From assembly GCA_903864455.1 (NCBI GenBank), contig CAIPFW010000093.1, positions 1 through 8,463 on the forward strand: 8,463 nt of DNA. Direction: 5' to 3'. The stretch is from an uncultured Anaplasmataceae bacterium. GTDB lineage: Bacteria; Pseudomonadota; Alphaproteobacteria; Rickettsiales; CAIPFW01. The position numbers and the translations under genes are program-made. Shown piece after piece: positions 6,850 to 8,463 of the stretch. The notes below the pieces were generated by a model. It was given only the letters and a program-made list of their open reading frames with translations, did not search any database and was not told the origin of the DNA. The first letter of the stretch is position 1, and every line of letters starts with the position of its first letter.

Positions 6850-7173
6850 TTAAAATCTAGCTACTCCATTTAATTCAACGTCATGCTCTCTCGCTCTTCT
6901 ATTTTGATGATTTTTGTAACAATTATACAGACCAAATCCAAGAGAAACAGATGCTACGATAGTAGCAGCTACTGATATATAAATCGAGGTATTGTCTTTT
7001 GAATCTTCGTCATTATTTGCATTTGTTGAAAAAGAGTCTGTGATATATCCCGTAGTATAATTAATGAAATCAGTAACGTTTTCAAAGAAAGCAGTAGTAA
7101 AATTAAAGCCAGTTGAATTTGAAGGTTCAATAGTTGCTATACTTTGAATAGCGAATGCTGTAGAATTATCCAT
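6850..7173 (-). CDS. Small single-pass membrane protein with a sequon-rich N-terminus, unknown family
   Basis: This 107-residue protein belongs to no family I recognise. Residues 1-63 are Asn/Thr/Ser/Phe-rich without Cys, Lys-poor and acidic just before the membrane, and carry six N-x-S/T triplets (Asn 3, 19, 24, 32, 38, 61). A membrane helix spans about 64-84. It is followed by L-Y-N-C-Y-K and an Arg-rich stretch, then V-E-L-N near the C-terminus. The positive-inside rule predicts N-terminus out and C-terminus in the cytoplasm, with no cleaved signal peptide. Residues 50-87 align without gaps to the restored membrane region of the large protein at 2953-5366 (about 15 of 38 identical, including F-G-x-Y-x-C-x-K), so the two are probably related. 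The gene converges on glmU with a 2-nt gap and has its own promoter candidate at 7224-7197. ATG start, no Shine-Dalgarno. Confidence 0.75.
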   Translation of the reverse strand: MDNSTAFAIQSIATIEPSNSTGFNFTTAFFENVTDFINYTTGYITDSFSTNANNDEDSKDNTSIYISVAATIVASVSLGFGLYNCYKNHQNRRAREHDVELNGVARF

Positions 7174-7196
7174 GTTGTATTTTAGAAATTTATTCT

Positions 7197-7224
7197 ATTT
7201 TATACCGATGAAGAAATCCTCCAA
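7197..7224 (-). promoter_or_regulatory. Candidate promoter for the small membrane protein gene
   Basis: On the minus strand TTGGAG (7224-7219) is followed after 16 nt by TAAAAT (7202-7197), with TATAAA overlapping. The -10 context GTATAAAATA is identical to that of the rpsA promoter. The expected start near 7190 leaves a leader of roughly 17 nt without a Shine-Dalgarno. The -35 box is a moderate match. It shares the 194-nt divergent gap (7174-7367) with the mrp promoter; the rest of the gap shows no RNA gene or repeat. Confidence 0.45.
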
Positions 7225-7308
7225 AGCAGAAAACATGAAAATTATCTTAAAGTTATAATTTTTATCAAGATATTCAGATTGCGGTCTTTATATTATCGAT
7301 TTTAAAAA

Positions 7309-7337
7309 TTGCTTAACTTTCGCACTTAATTTATTAT
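7309..7337 (+). promoter_or_regulatory. Candidate sigma-70 promoter for mrp
   Basis: TTGCTT (7309-7314) is followed after 17 nt by TATTAT (7332-7337). The expected transcription start near 7344 gives a leader of about 24 nt that is almost all A and lacks a Shine-Dalgarno. Spacing and -10 match are good; the -35 matches at four of six positions. Confidence 0.55.
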
Positions 7338-7367
7338 ATAAATAAAAAAAAATCATCAAAAATAAAA

Positions 7368-8372
7368 ATGAATGAATTATTTGAAAGAATCAAAAAAATA
7401 TTAAATATAAACAAATGCGAAATACAAATAAATGAGAAATTCATTTTCGTTCATATCAATTTACACATTTCAATAAAAATTGACGATGAGATAAATCGTA
7501 AAATTCAAAATATCGTTTATAATCATTTTAATGAAACAAGCGAATACGAAGATTTTTCAATTAAAATAATCTTTTCTCGCTCAAATGAAAAAATTGAAAA
7601 AATTGAAGAATCAAAGCCCGCTCAAGAAAGCAAAAAGAAAAAAAGAATTCAAGGAATAAAAAACATCATCCTTGTCGCTTCTGGAAAAGGGGGTGTTGGA
7701 AAATCAACACTCTCTGCAAATTTAGCAATTTCGATGCAAAAAATCGGATGGAAAGTTGGATTGCTGGACGCCGATATATATGGAGCATCAATTCCAACTA
7801 TTTTTGAAGTTGAGAACAAAGAAATCGAACTTAACGAAGAGAATTCAATCATTCCAATCGAAAAATATAGCGTAAAAATAAACTCTATCGACTTTATAAC
7901 AGAAAATTATGAAGCTTTAATTTGGCGGGGGCCGATGATTTCAAAAGCTTTGCATCAATTATTAAATAATACTGATTGGGGAGAATTGGATTATTTAATT
8001 ATCGATACACCACCTGGTACAGGCGATATTCATTTAACATTATTGGAAAACTATCGCATTGATGGTTATTTGCTTATTTCGACACCACATATCACATCCC
8101 TTCAAAATGCAAAGAAAACTCAAAAAATGTTTGAGAAATTTAACATTCAAAATTGTGATTTAATTTTAAATATGAATAATGTTGATGGGGATGAAAATGA
8201 GAAATTATTTCAAAAAAATGAGAATTTCGATTTTATAAAATATAATGAAATTTTTTATCTACCGTTTTTTCGTGAGAATTTAACCGCTCTATTCTGCTTG
8301 AATAAAAAAAATGAAAAAATTTTTCTGAATATTGCGAGGTCTGTCGTGAAATTATCTGAATACACCGAATAA
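7368..8372 (+). CDS. mrp: Mrp/ApbC-type P-loop ATPase, Fe-S cluster carrier
   Basis: Mrp/ApbC (NBP35-related) proteins are dimeric cytoplasmic ATPases that carry and deliver Fe-S clusters to apo-proteins. This protein has 334 residues. The deviant Walker A is G-K-G-G-V-G-K-S-T (106-114), then D-A-D-I-Y-G (134-139), W-R-G-P-M (186-190), and Walker B/switch D-T-P-P-G-T-G-D-I-H (213-222). Residues 1-90 are a short, divergent N-terminal domain at the position of the MIP18/DUF59 domain of longer Mrp proteins, ending in a Lys/Glu linker. The C-terminal CxxC that binds the cluster in most Mrp proteins is absent. Only isolated cysteines remain (17, 263, 310), and the usual E-N-M-S segment reads N-M-N-N. 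From memory, Rickettsia Mrp proteins also lack CxxC and share the W-R-G-P-M and G-D-I-H-L context, so this is probably lineage-typical. ATG start, A-rich leader. Confidence 0.93.
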   Translation: MNELFERIKKILNINKCEIQINEKFIFVHINLHISIKIDDEINRKIQNIVYNHFNETSEYEDFSIKIIFSRSNEKIEKIEESKPAQESKKKKRIQGIKNIILVASGKGGVGKSTLSANLAISMQKIGWKVGLLDADIYGASIPTIFEVENKEIELNEENSIIPIEKYSVKINSIDFITENYEALIWRGPMISKALHQLLNNTDWGELDYLIIDTPPGTGDIHLTLLENYRIDGYLLISTPHITSLQNAKKTQKMFEKFNIQNCDLILNMNNVDGDENEKLFQKNENFDFIKYNEIFYLPFFRENLTALFCLNKKNEKIFLNIARSVVKLSEYTE

Positions 8373-8378
8373 AATATT

Positions 8379-8413
8379 AATTTATAAGTAAAAAATCTCT
8401 TTATTTGTAAATT
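8379..8413 (+). terminator. AU-rich hairpin after mrp, possible weak terminator
   Basis: A 14-base arm (8379-8392) pairs with 8400-8413 across a 7-nt loop, with two G-U pairs when read as plus-strand RNA and no mismatches. It begins six bases after the mrp stop codon. No T-tract follows, so it is not a classical intrinsic terminator. It may stop transcription weakly or protect the 3' end. In such AT-rich DNA part of the match may be chance. Confidence 0.35.
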
Positions 8414-8463
8414 GAATTTATAAAGCAAGCTATAATACTTGTTTTGATACTCGTAATAGAATA

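Noticed and set aside
7174..7367. Divergent gap searched for a small RNA or tRNA
   Set aside because: No cloverleaf, strong hairpin or T-tract was seen; the two facing promoters explain the space.
8431..8436. Perfect TATAAT near the right edge
   Set aside because: No -35-like hexamer at suitable spacing (TTGAAT is only 13 nt away), and the downstream gene is outside the window; chance is likely in AT-rich DNA.

Overview
The window is very AT-rich, gene-dense bacterial DNA that uses TGA as a stop codon. The style suggests an alphaproteobacterial intracellular symbiont, probably of the Rickettsiales type. The Mrp protein has a Rickettsia-like core and lacks the CxxC motif of free-living homologues. 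Six S1 domains in ribosomal protein S1, a short SppA and a Coq10/RatA-like gene fit the same picture. Placement below order level cannot be made from sequence alone.

Layout. Positions 1-2940 hold a minus-strand operon, promoter then rpsA, sppA and a Coq10/RatA-like gene cut by the window edge. It covers translation, membrane peptide clearance and probably quinone or lipid handling. Positions 2953-5404, also minus strand, hold a large unrecognised membrane protein. It has an N-terminal coiled coil, a hydrophobic segment, an outer domain with four cysteines, a Thr/Pro/Ser stalk of 12-nt tandem repeats, a membrane segment and a highly charged tail. It now exists as two overlapping frames, and the evidence favours one ancestral gene split by a small frameshift inside the membrane segment. 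Positions 5432-6847 on the plus strand are glmU, which makes UDP-GlcNAc for envelope glycans. Converging on it with a 2-nt gap is a 107-codon minus-strand gene (6850-7173) for a small single-pass membrane protein. Its membrane and juxtamembrane region aligns without gaps to the restored membrane region of the large protein. Positions 7368-8372 on the plus strand are mrp, an Fe-S cluster carrier ATPase, followed by a hairpin.

The housekeeping genes (rpsA, sppA, glmU, mrp) are ordinary. The novelty lies in the two lineage-specific membrane proteins, which look like a full-length and a miniature member of one family with a conserved C-terminal membrane module. Most starts lack a Shine-Dalgarno sequence, and several promoters sit very close to their start codons.
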